Shown here: one piece after another, positions 53,294 to 61,695 of the stretch
Numbering within the stretch: position 1 is the first letter of the stretch
Layout: each line of letters opens with the position of its first letter
Assembly (NCBI GenBank): GCA_011525915.1
Contig: WYBM01000027.1
Location: 62,001 to 126,000 of the forward strand
Direction of reading: 5' to 3'
Source of the DNA: Ardenticatenaceae bacterium
GTDB lineage: Bacteria; Chloroflexota; Anaerolineae; Promineifilales; Promineifilaceae
Length of the DNA: 64,000 bases
Program-made: the position numbers and the translations under genes
The notes under the pieces: model-generated
What the model saw: only the letters and a program-made list of their open reading frames with translations
Database searches by the model: none
What the model was told of the DNA's origin: nothing

Positions 53294-54034
53294 TCACGCC
53301 CTTTTTACCGCCACAAAATCCAACACCTGGGGCAGCAGCGAAATGCGTGTTACATTGGACGGAAAATCTTGCACAGTTCCCTGGTTAGCCCGATCAAGCC
53401 AGACGCCCCGACCATACCCGCCACGCTCTACAGCGCCAATAGCATCGATGTGCAAATTATCCCCGACATACATGCAATGGGCAGGTGGTGTTTGCAGGCG
53501 CGCGGCCGCCCGCCTAAAAATGGTGGTGCTGGGTTTATGAACGCCTACCTCTTCACTGATGGTTATGTGGTGTGCTGGAATAAACTGCCCTACCAGACCT
53601 TCGATAGTTGATCGTACAGACCGGGAATGATTCGATAGAATACCCAGCTTGACATTGAGCGCTTGTAATGCTTCCAGCGTGGGCAATACGTCATCATACA
53701 ACGAGGTAGGCAGCAAACCATAGGCCGTGTAAAGATGATACGCCAGTTCCCGGCTGGTATCAGAATGACCAAGCCGTACCAGTAACTGCTGGTAAAAGTA
53801 GATGATCTCGCGCTTGGTTTGGGGCTTAATAGCACCGTTGACGCGCCCCAATGCAATGTCGCCTAGCAGCTCATAACGTGCCTGGCGAAAGGCGTCAATT
53901 GGGTAATTGACGCCGTTACTTTGAAATAAGGCGGCAGTTCGTTCAATATGCGTGAGATCTTTTTGCAGGGTATAGGCCAGTGTAAAATCCCAATCCAATA
54001 TGATGACCGTCACCCCGTCATGGTTCATTTTCAT
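53294..54034 (-). CDS. HAD-family hydrolase
   Basis: 246 residues from the chosen start. Motif I LDWDFTLAY (nucleophile and acid Asp), motif II Ser/Asn in GILSNHS, motif III Lys in GVHKPS, motif IV VGDNLHID. Helical cap of class C1. Probably a phosphatase on a phosphorylated metabolite such as phosphoglycolate. A longer frame exists upstream, but AAAGGAG lies 8 nt before the ATG at 54034, so that start is used. Confidence 0.85.
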   Translation of the reverse strand: MKMNHDGVTVIILDWDFTLAYTLQKDLTHIERTAALFQSNGVNYPIDAFRQARYELLGDIALGRVNGAIKPQTKREIIYFYQQLLVRLGHSDTSRELAYHLYTAYGLLPTSLYDDVLPTLEALQALNVKLGILSNHSRSVRSTIEGLVGQFIPAHHITISEEVGVHKPSTTIFRRAAARLQTPPAHCMYVGDNLHIDAIGAVERGGYGRGVWLDRANQGTVQDFPSNVTRISLLPQVLDFVAVKRA

Positions 54035-54213
54035 CCATACGGCTCCTTTGTAATGACTATGCCTTAAACCTGAAGCATTGTAAGGGTTAAAGGGGCATTT
54101 AAGAGTGAAGAAGACGATGAATCCATAGTTCTTCTTACCGTTTAGTGAAGGGGGTATCGTTAACAAAAGCATGTTTCCCATGCCCAGCAGGTGATTATGT
54201 AAAAAACGGTGCC

Positions 54214-55935
54214 TTACCCAAACAAGTCGGCGTTGAGCTTTTCATCCTCGGCGTCACTGAGGCCAGCCATGCCGGTGGGAACGCCTTTTTTGGCTTTCAT
54301 GTCAGCGTAAAACGTTTCGTCATAACGGCGAGATTTAATGGGGATGGGCATCTTCACTCCCCATCCCAACAGCAGCACTTCTTCTTTTTCTTGCAAGCGG
54401 GCCAGCATACCACGCAGCTGATCTCGGCCGGCCAGCCCCGTAAGCACGGCGCGGATGTCATCTTCGTCACCCAGCCAGCCAGTGATGCGTGTGCCAAGCT
54501 GGCTCATCACTTCATCATCAATGCCCGACGGCCGTTGGTCTACCACCAGCAGGGTCACAAAATATTTGCGCAGTTCACGGGCAATAATGCCAAACGCCGT
54601 CTGATTGGACAGGGCCGGGTTCAGCAGCTTGTGTGCCTCTTCAATGGCAATGAGCAACGGTCGTGGCGCGGCGTGGCCGTACGTTTTGTGCTGTTCCGTC
54701 TGCTTTACCCAATGTTGGCGAATGCGCCGCGTCAGCACGTTAGACACCAGTAGGTAATCCAGGTCATTGTCATATTCGCCAAAACTAAGAATGACATGAC
54801 GGCCGTTTTCCAGCTTATCCACCATCTCTGTCACGGCATCCAACGCCGGGCGCTCTACCACGTAGGGCCGGTCGTAAATACGGCTCAACTTGCGGTGCAG
54901 CGCCTCTGCCGCTTTATCATGCACGTTATTGGCCCGCGCCCAGGCAGCCACAGAGTTGGCCGCCGGAAACGTTTTGCCGCTTTCCGGGTCAACATCCACC
55001 GCGCCCGGTTCCAGCTTCATAAACTCGGCAAACCAGGCGTGCTCAAAGGCACGGTTGAGCGCATTTAACGTCACCCCGGCGGTGTCCGTCAGGTTTAGGG
55101 CTTCACCCAGCAGTTCAATATCGCTGGTCTGGAAGTCAGACAGGGCAATTTCCAGCGTAAAGTCAGGCGATTTTCCCCGTACCATGGCTCCCTTGCCTAA
55201 GGCCGCCACCTGCACTTTGCTGCCGAAAAGCGAACGCAAGCCACGCACCGTCTTTTCATTGTCTGCATCCAGATCATCAAAAGCGTACTCATTGTGCATA
55301 TCAAAAACCAGGGCGGCGGCGGCGTCTTCACGCATCAGCCCGGCCAGCACCATGCGCGTTAGAAAGCTCTTGCCTGTGCCCGTGGCCCCAAAGATGCCGC
55401 TGGAGCGCTTGACAAACTTATGCAAATCTACCCGCACCGGGTAGCCCTGCTCAATGGTATGGCCAACAATAAACATGCCTTTGCCGTCATCACCAAAGAT
55501 TTGGGCCACATCCGCCTCGTTGGCCGGGCGTACTGCGGCGTGATGGGCGGGCACGGTTTTCACCGGTTTGGGGCCAGGGTTTTCCTGCCCTTTTTCAACA
55601 CGGGCTTCCCAGGCACGGCGTTCGGCGGTACCAAAATCGGGCCCCATGTCCAGCATCAGGGTGGGGTACATTGTCAGGGTGGTGTAAAGGGTTTTGCCCA
55701 GCAGGGCTTGCTGGATGACCGGCTGCAGCCGGTCACTCTTTTCATCGGCAAAGCGGGGATCGGTGGCCCCCAGCTGCAAATCGGTGACCAGGCCAAAGTA
55801 ACGGTAACGGCCGTTGTCACACACCACAAAGCTGCCTTCCTGCACCTGATCTGCCGGCACAGTCAACCGGATGCGAAACCCTTCCTTTAAGCCACCACCG
55901 ACAATATAACCAATTGTTGTGTTCATTTCTGCCAT
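54214..55935 (-). CDS. herA: HerA-like DNA translocase (DUF87)
   Basis: 573 residues. N-terminal HAS barrel (about 5-60), then an FtsK/HerA-type ATPase with Walker A GATGTGKS (183-190), Walker B LLIAIEEAHKLL, and an Arg-finger region (GTRITGW). HerA forms hexameric rings that drive NurA nuclease at DNA ends. NurA and a second HAS-barrel protein are encoded at 35989-37893, 16 kb away, so the set is split. GGAG lies upstream of the ATG, and TATAAT (minus, 55965-55970) is the likely -10. Confidence 0.9.
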   Translation of the reverse strand: MAEMNTTIGYIVGGGLKEGFRIRLTVPADQVQEGSFVVCDNGRYRYFGLVTDLQLGATDPRFADEKSDRLQPVIQQALLGKTLYTTLTMYPTLMLDMGPDFGTAERRAWEARVEKGQENPGPKPVKTVPAHHAAVRPANEADVAQIFGDDGKGMFIVGHTIEQGYPVRVDLHKFVKRSSGIFGATGTGKSFLTRMVLAGLMREDAAAALVFDMHNEYAFDDLDADNEKTVRGLRSLFGSKVQVAALGKGAMVRGKSPDFTLEIALSDFQTSDIELLGEALNLTDTAGVTLNALNRAFEHAWFAEFMKLEPGAVDVDPESGKTFPAANSVAAWARANNVHDKAAEALHRKLSRIYDRPYVVERPALDAVTEMVDKLENGRHVILSFGEYDNDLDYLLVSNVLTRRIRQHWVKQTEQHKTYGHAAPRPLLIAIEEAHKLLNPALSNQTAFGIIARELRKYFVTLLVVDQRPSGIDDEVMSQLGTRITGWLGDEDDIRAVLTGLAGRDQLRGMLARLQEKEEVLLLGWGVKMPIPIKSRRYDETFYADMKAKKGVPTGMAGLSDAEDEKLNADLFG

Positions 55936-56178
55936 TGCCTTCTCCGCGTTGGTTTGTATGATTGATTATACCGGTTTTCCTACACAGGACGCAGCGGCGG
56001 TAAACCACGCCAAGCGTGCCGCGGATGTGGGGTGAGCAAGCGCCTATGTTACGAATTTAAAAATAGCCTGTTATAAATGTGATACTTACGCCGACATACC
56101 TTGTAGAAACAACGAATGAAGCTCAAGGCAAACGTCACGAGCTCACAAACATCATTCGTTAATCACTGGAGATCATGC

Positions 56179-56814
56179 ATGAAGACCAGTTCGCCGCAAA
56201 CGGCAACCCAATCAATGCTCTGGCTGATAGCCACCCTGGCTGACGCGCCGCCAGCAACGTCCTCGTTGCCGGCCACGGATGATACCGCGTTGGTGCGGCA
56301 GGCTCAACAGGACTTACAACACTTTACCGAATTGTATGAGCGTCATGTGCAGCGTGTCTACCGCTACTTGTTGGTGCGTGTGGGCAATGTGGCCGATGCT
56401 CAAGATTTAACGTCACAAACGTTCATAGCAGCGATGGAGAACCTGGACAAATACAAAGGTCAACGGCCGTTCCTGGCCTGGTTGTTTGGCATTGCGCGCA
56501 ACAAAGCAACAGATATGTACCGCCAACGCCGCCCAGACGCTGACCTGGACACGGCCGTGTCTCTGCCAGACTCAGATGAGCATCCAGACGACATCGTACA
56601 CCATCACCTGAGTATGGAACTGGTAACGCGTAAGCTGCAAACCATTGCCCCAGACCGGGCTGAAGCCATCTCGCTACGGCTCATTGCCGGGCTGGAGGTG
56701 GCTGAAGTGGCCCGCCTCATGGACAAGAATGAGCCAGCTGTGCGCATGTTGCTCCATCGTGGCCTGCGCGATTTACAGGCCCAACTACATCCGGTTGGGG
56801 AGGATGCATCATGA
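56179..56814 (+). CDS. ECF-type RNA polymerase sigma factor
   Basis: 211 residues. An N-terminal extension of about 50 residues precedes region 2 (HFTELYERHVQRVYRYLL, AQDLTSQTFIAAMENLDKY) and region 4 (LRLIAGLEVAEVARLMDKNEPAVRMLLHRGL). Start chosen at the ATG with GGAG 7 nt upstream. The stop overlaps the next start by 4 nt (ATGA), coupling it to the anti-sigma-like protein. Confidence 0.92.
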   Translation: MKTSSPQTATQSMLWLIATLADAPPATSSLPATDDTALVRQAQQDLQHFTELYERHVQRVYRYLLVRVGNVADAQDLTSQTFIAAMENLDKYKGQRPFLAWLFGIARNKATDMYRQRRPDADLDTAVSLPDSDEHPDDIVHHHLSMELVTRKLQTIAPDRAEAISLRLIAGLEVAEVARLMDKNEPAVRMLLHRGLRDLQAQLHPVGEDAS

Positions 56815-58787
56815 AGAAGACAGAACAACAATTAGCCGATGAACTGGAACAGACGATCGCGGCCGTTATGCAGGGCAAAACCATGCCTCCTGCTGACGAA
56901 ATCCAGGCCAACGAAGCCCACCTGGCCGCTGACCTGGTTCACCTGGCCGCACGCACCAACCCGGATCCCATCTTTGTGGCGCAGTTACAGCGGCGGCTCT
57001 CAGCCAGAGCTATTCAATTAAAAAAAATTAAACAATCGCCAGAACGAGCATCGTTCTGGCAAGACCTCACACAAATGTTAAAGGAAGGATTTACCATGAA
57101 ACGTACTTACGCGCTGGGCACGCTTATCGCCCTAATTGTCTTTGTAGGAAGTTATGGTTTGTGGCGCACCCTCTCACCAGGCAGTACTCCTGGCCAAGTA
57201 GCCGAAGTGACGCCCATTCCGGCAGACACCCTGCCTGATGAAAACACCACAGTGTCCGGCCAGCCCTTGGCCCAACTGCCCCGGTTTCAAACCCAGAATC
57301 CGGCGGGAGGCATGGGGGGGGGCGGCGACGCCGCCAACGAGGCAGCTATGACGTCTATGCCTATTGAGGGCGACTTTGACATGAAGATGATGGACCCGTT
57401 CTCCGGCACCACCTTCATCCTCAACGGCACCTTACCAAGTGAACCTACCAGCGGCCTGGTACAACAACGGCAGCCTGAGGTAGCCTTAGACATTGCCACC
57501 GTCCGGCAGATCGCCAATCAGTATGGTTTCACCGGTCCCGTTTACGTGGAAACGTACTCGTCAGATGTGCCGTCTGACCAGCCACCGCCGGTGTACATTG
57601 TGTTTGATGGCCCGCGCAATCTGCGCCTGGACTCCTGGTCTATCAATTACACAGATGAAGCTGCTGCTGCCAAGATCAATTATGATAACCCCACCCTGCG
57701 GCCTGAGACTGTAGGTATTGCCGAAGCGTTTCTGACGCAGCGCGGCCAGCTTAACTTCTCTTATGTGGCCGAGGCCCAATTGGGGGACAGTGTGCTCTTT
57801 TACCGGCTGGTAGACGGCCGTAAAGTGAATGAACCGGAAATCTCTGTCACCGTAAATCAGGATAACGAAGTTGTGTACGTCTTTGATAATACGTCTACTG
57901 ACTGGGCTGCTGTGGGCAACTACCCTATCATCACCGCCGAACAGGCCTGGCAGCAGGTGCAAGCTGGCATTTTTGAAAACAGCATCCAATACCAGATGAT
58001 GCCGGTCGATTTGGGCGAACCCGTGTTTATTGAAGAGCCTGCCTACCTGGCCGATTACAAATATTGGCCGCGAGATTTTGTGCCGGGCAGCGAAGTTCAT
58101 CTGTACGAATGGCCTATCGTTTACCGGCCCGTCGATGGCGGCGACCCGCTTGTTAAGGTTCGCACGTTCACTGTCATAGCAGATACAGCTACGCTCAATG
58201 CCCTGGTGGACGGCCGTGACAGCCAACTGCACCTCTGGGGGACGTTAAATGAAAACCGGACCCAATTACAATTGGCCGGATGGGAGCCTTTGGGTGAATA
58301 CAACCCTATCTATCAGCAAGGCGTGGTACGGCGGCAAGATGAGCAACTGCTCTTTTATGGCCAGGAAGGGGACATCTACATTCTGCCCAATGCCCCGGCC
58401 GACATCGAAAATGGGCTAGAAGTAAACGTCTTTGGTTACGCCGCCCGTGACATGGGTCTGGAATACCCCGTGTTAGATTGGGAAAGCATTGACAAGTACA
58501 TAGAATACCCGGAACCGGAACTGTCAGAGGAGGGTCAAATCATTGAGGATATGCTTATAGAACCCTTTGTACCTTTCCACTACAGCGAAGTACAAGTTAA
58601 TGGGGCAGAGTTGGTTTATTACCTGACCTACGCCTTCCCGGAAATACCAGAAGGTGAAGACCCAATGTGGCGGCCAGCACCCACCATCTTCCTGCAGCCG
58701 GCCTGGGCCTTCAGCGGTACAGCGGACAACGGCGATGAAATCAAGCTGTTCGTGCAGGCAGTGGCAGATGACTATCTGCAGCCGTAA
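56811..58787 (+). CDS. Anti-sigma-like membrane protein with large outer domain
   Basis: 658 residues. N-terminal cytoplasmic region of about 95 residues, helical, in the place of an anti-sigma domain. Single membrane helix at about 100-117. Then a very large extracytoplasmic part with a Pro/Gly-rich stalk (120-175) and beta-rich repeats that I cannot assign. Translation coupled to the sigma factor. A role as membrane-bound anti-sigma sensing the cell envelope is inferred from position and topology, with no zinc HxxxC motif seen. Confidence 0.75.
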   Translation: MKKTEQQLADELEQTIAAVMQGKTMPPADEIQANEAHLAADLVHLAARTNPDPIFVAQLQRRLSARAIQLKKIKQSPERASFWQDLTQMLKEGFTMKRTYALGTLIALIVFVGSYGLWRTLSPGSTPGQVAEVTPIPADTLPDENTTVSGQPLAQLPRFQTQNPAGGMGGGGDAANEAAMTSMPIEGDFDMKMMDPFSGTTFILNGTLPSEPTSGLVQQRQPEVALDIATVRQIANQYGFTGPVYVETYSSDVPSDQPPPVYIVFDGPRNLRLDSWSINYTDEAAAAKINYDNPTLRPETVGIAEAFLTQRGQLNFSYVAEAQLGDSVLFYRLVDGRKVNEPEISVTVNQDNEVVYVFDNTSTDWAAVGNYPIITAEQAWQQVQAGIFENSIQYQMMPVDLGEPVFIEEPAYLADYKYWPRDFVPGSEVHLYEWPIVYRPVDGGDPLVKVRTFTVIADTATLNALVDGRDSQLHLWGTLNENRTQLQLAGWEPLGEYNPIYQQGVVRRQDEQLLFYGQEGDIYILPNAPADIENGLEVNVFGYAARDMGLEYPVLDWESIDKYIEYPEPELSEEGQIIEDMLIEPFVPFHYSEVQVNGAELVYYLTYAFPEIPEGEDPMWRPAPTIFLQPAWAFSGTADNGDEIKLFVQAVADDYLQP

Positions 58788-58817
58788 TTGGAAGTGATCT
58801 AGACATCACGTCCACTC

Positions 58818-58850
58818 AGGTGAGGGTCACCTCAGAGATGACCCTCACCT
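58818..58850 (+). terminator. 12-bp perfect hairpin after the anti-sigma-like gene
   Basis: AGGTGAGGGTCA (58818-58829) pairs exactly with 58839-58850 around a 9-nt loop. No U-tract follows, so it may be Rho-dependent or protect the 3' end. Its geometry matches the hairpins at 8602 and 20073. Confidence 0.65.
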
Positions 58851-58883
58851 ACAACAAAATGCAGGCTGCGCAGCAAAGCTTCT

Positions 58884-58998
58884 TAGTAGACTATTTTCAG
58901 AAACAGGCCTGCACTAAAAACTGAACACTAATTACTGAAAACCGGACACTGATTACTGAACACTGAACACTGATTACTGAACACTGATTACTGATACC
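58884..58998. repeat. CAGT/ACTG repeat I with shared core
   Basis: The core at 58884-58923 (TTAGTAGACTATTTTCAG, AGGCCTGCACTAAAAACTG) is followed by ACTGATTACTGAACACTG units, the second part being nearly tandem (CACTGATTACTGAA three times). The rest of the 309-nt gap to the slipin gene is the hairpin above and unremarkable sequence. Confidence 0.8.
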
Positions 58999-59096
58999 AG
59001 GATGCTCACTACCCTCAGCCTGACATAACCATCAATGACCGCTTGCTTTTCACCCCCGGTCATGCTTCGCCACAAGCCAATCAACCTTCCCCATTT

Positions 59097-59960
59097 TTAC
59101 TCTTTTTCATTATCCGCTTCTTTAGGGGCATTAAAGTTTACATAAATACGAGCGTTGGCTGTTTTGGCCAGATCACGCAGCGTCTCTAACTCCAATAACC
59201 GTAGGAGCGCAGGATGTTCACTATAAGCTTGGGCACTTTGCTCACGCGCTTGCATGGTCCGAATGTCTGCCTGTGTTTTAATGCGCTGCACCTCCGCTTC
59301 ACTTTCTGCCGACAGCCGTTGGGCTTCGGTTTGGGCATCAGCTTCCAGGCGGCGCACGGACGTCCTGGCTTCGGCATCCATACGCTGAACTTCCGCTTTA
59401 GTACGCGCTTCCACCAACTGCGCCTGGCTCATGCGTTCGGCAGCCAGGACACGATTCATAATCTCTTGCAAATTGCCCGGAAAAATAAGATCCTTCACTG
59501 CCGCTCGCAAAATCGCCACGCCATAATCGGCCGCCGCTTCTTTCACATCTTGCAAGATGTCTTCACTCAGACGGTTGCGGTTGGTTAAAATCTCTTCCAG
59601 GGTCATGGTGGCCAGGGAACGACGGGCCGCTAACTGTACATCACTGTACAGGCGGTCTTCGTAGTTTTCCACCTGATGTAACGCCGCCTGCGGATTGGTA
59701 ACCCGGAACTGCACGATGATGCTGACACGGATAGCTACTTTATCGGCCGTTAAAATCTCCTGGCCCCTAATGGTCAATTCCCGCTCCCGCACATCCACCA
59801 CAGTAATTTCTACTTTGGGACGACGGTAGAAAGCCAGGTCTATCTGGCGGGGAATGACATGGCGCCCGGCTTCTAGTACCCGCGTTAACACTCCATCTTC
59901 ATACCACAATCCACGATGAGTATCTTTAATAATCACCACCCGCTGTTGGTTTTGTGCCAT
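59097..59960 (-). CDS. SPFH/band 7 protein (slipin-like)
   Basis: 287 residues from the start with AGGAGG 8 nt upstream. SPFH domain (about 5-190) with VEITVVDVRERELTIRGQEILTADKVAI, then an Ala/Glu/Arg-rich coiled coil (about 180-250) and a short tail. There is no N-terminal membrane hairpin, unlike most slipins/stomatins, so it would be soluble or attached by other means. No NfeD partner gene is adjacent. Confidence 0.85.
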   Translation of the reverse strand: MAQNQQRVVIIKDTHRGLWYEDGVLTRVLEAGRHVIPRQIDLAFYRRPKVEITVVDVRERELTIRGQEILTADKVAIRVSIIVQFRVTNPQAALHQVENYEDRLYSDVQLAARRSLATMTLEEILTNRNRLSEDILQDVKEAAADYGVAILRAAVKDLIFPGNLQEIMNRVLAAERMSQAQLVEARTKAEVQRMDAEARTSVRRLEADAQTEAQRLSAESEAEVQRIKTQADIRTMQAREQSAQAYSEHPALLRLLELETLRDLAKTANARIYVNFNAPKEADNEKE

Positions 59961-60110
59961 ATACCTGGCCTCCTGGTTCACGAGATGTGCCCTGGGACAA
60001 GGCCGATGTGGAGGACGAATTTTCAGATGGGCATTCGCTGAGTCACAGTCGCATTGCGTGACAACGACACCTGATGGCCATTCGCTCTTGACCTTGCCAG
60101 GGCTGGGATA

Positions 60111-60139
60111 ATTATAAACATGAAGGTGCAGCGAGCAAA
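60111..60139 (-). promoter_or_regulatory. Candidate promoter of the slipin gene
   Basis: Minus-strand TTTGCT (60134-60139), 17-nt spacer, TATAAT (60111-60116), about 150 nt before the slipin start, in the gap after the response-regulator gene. Confidence 0.35.
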
Positions 60140-60146
60140 ACGGCCG

Positions 60147-60782
60147 TTACCGGTCCAGGGCAATGATCCCTTTTTCCAGGGCAACGGTGACGGCGGCGGT
60201 ACGGCCGTCTACGTTCAGCTTGTTGTAAATGTGGATCAGGTGGGTTTTGACGGTAGCCGTGCTGATATGCAATGTTTTACCAATTTTCTGGTTGCTGGCG
60301 CCGGTGGCCACCAACTGCAGCACTTCAATTTCGCGGGCACTCAAGTTCTCTTCGGCCGGGGCGCGCATTCGGGTCATAAGGCGGGAAGCCACCGCAGGCG
60401 CCAACACCGATTCTCCCCTGGCAGCGGCACGAACAGCCCGGAACAGCTCTTCCCGCGGGGTATCTTTCAGCAGGTAACCAGTGGCCCCAGCCTCAACAGC
60501 ACGCACAATGTCTGCGTCTGAATCATAGGTCGTCAGCACCAGGATATGCGCCGACGGCCGTGCCTCTTTGATCGCCATAATGGCCCCCACGCCATCTAAA
60601 CCGGGCATCCGCAAATCCATCAAGGTAACGTCTGGGGTGAGCGCGTTATGTAGGGTTACGGCCGTGTGGCCATCGGCGGCCAATCCTACTACCACAAAGT
60701 CTTCCTGCCCGGCCAGCATCCCAGCCAGCCCTTCACGCACCACCGGGTGATCATCAGCAATAAGAATATGAATTGTTTTCAT
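60147..60782 (-). CDS. NarL/LuxR-type response regulator
   Basis: 211 residues from the chosen start. Receiver domain with ADDHP, phospho-acceptor Asp in VTLMDLRMPG and Lys in LLKDTP; C-terminal LuxR helix-turn-helix (LSAREIEVLQLVATGASNQK, TVKTHLIHIYNKL). Pairs with the histidine kinase encoded two genes upstream. The GNAT stop is 2 nt before its start. Four ACGGCCGT copies. Confidence 0.93.
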   Translation of the reverse strand: MKTIHILIADDHPVVREGLAGMLAGQEDFVVVGLAADGHTAVTLHNALTPDVTLMDLRMPGLDGVGAIMAIKEARPSAHILVLTTYDSDADIVRAVEAGATGYLLKDTPREELFRAVRAAARGESVLAPAVASRLMTRMRAPAEENLSAREIEVLQLVATGASNQKIGKTLHISTATVKTHLIHIYNKLNVDGRTAAVTVALEKGIIALDR

Positions 60783-60783
60783 T

Positions 60784-61695
60784 TCACACTGTCTTCCGGT
60801 AAATATGATACGCCTGCACGGTTTGCATCCCCACGCTTTCATACAGGCGGGGAGCGTTGGTCAGGCTGGCTGAGTCTACATTAAGCATCACTTTTTTGAA
60901 GCCCCCCTGATAAAAGTGTGCGAAGGAATGCCGGAGCAGCGCTTTGCCCAATCCCTGTCGGCGATACGGCCGCCGCACGCCTAAATGGTCAATCCAACCC
61001 GCCTTCGACACCTCGCTATAAAAACACAGGCAAACGGCGGCAACTTCATCCCCCGCCCAGGCCAGATACCACCACGACGGATCAAAACCAGGCCGATCCA
61101 GCCCCATGCGGTCACACCAGCCGGCAAATGAAAGCGGTGCGTGGTACCCTTTGTCTTGTGACGCGGCCTCATCGGCTATGTAGGTAGCATAGGTGTCTTT
61201 TTCTGGGTTGTACGGCCGTACCACCATACCGGCTGGCCAATGGGGCTCAGGTGGCGGGCAGGTCATCACTATTTCCATGGTAGAAAAAGTAAGGCCTCGC
61301 TCGTAGCCAGCGTGGGTGTAAACGTGTTGCAGTGTCTGGTTTTTGTCGCTAATCTGGGCGATTAGCGAACCATCATGGGTAATACTTGCTTCCGCCAGTT
61401 GTAACAAGTGAACCCCCACACCAGTATCTGCTGCCGCGGCCAAAAACAACATGGGCATCGTCCGGTTGTCTGTGAGATCAAGATAGGCGACGGCCGTGCC
61501 ATCTGCCCGCAGTGCCAGCCAGGTCTCAGTTTTCAGGTTAAGCTGTTGCCAGCGCACGGCCAAATCAGCCGCCGTAAACGTCACCCCTTGAAAATCGGCC
61601 GTTAATTGAGAGGCTATCAAGTTCAAAACGGCAGATGCATCACTGGGTGTTGCCGGGCGAATATGCCACTCCTCAAACAGGCTCGTTGCGTTCAT
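60784..61695 (-). CDS. Two-domain GNAT acetyltransferase
   Basis: 303 residues. Two GNAT folds in tandem: a degenerate N-terminal half (about 10-145) and a C-terminal half with a clear acetyl-CoA motif A (VRRPYRRQGLGKALLRHSF). It lies between the histidine kinase gene (4-nt overlap) and the response regulator gene (2-nt gap), so the three are co-translated. It may acetylate a small molecule or a protein of the same pathway. Confidence 0.88.
   Translation of the reverse strand: MNATSLFEEWHIRPATPSDASAVLNLIASQLTADFQGVTFTAADLAVRWQQLNLKTETWLALRADGTAVAYLDLTDNRTMPMLFLAAAADTGVGVHLLQLAEASITHDGSLIAQISDKNQTLQHVYTHAGYERGLTFSTMEIVMTCPPPEPHWPAGMVVRPYNPEKDTYATYIADEAASQDKGYHAPLSFAGWCDRMGLDRPGFDPSWWYLAWAGDEVAAVCLCFYSEVSKAGWIDHLGVRRPYRRQGLGKALLRHSFAHFYQGGFKKVMLNVDSASLTNAPRLYESVGMQTVQAYHIYRKTV

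Noticed and set aside
6626-55935. SIR2-HerA phage-defence system
   Set aside because: The sirtuin is a normal zinc-type CobB in a signalling operon and lies 47 kb from HerA. HerA pairs better with NurA, so a defence reading is not supported.
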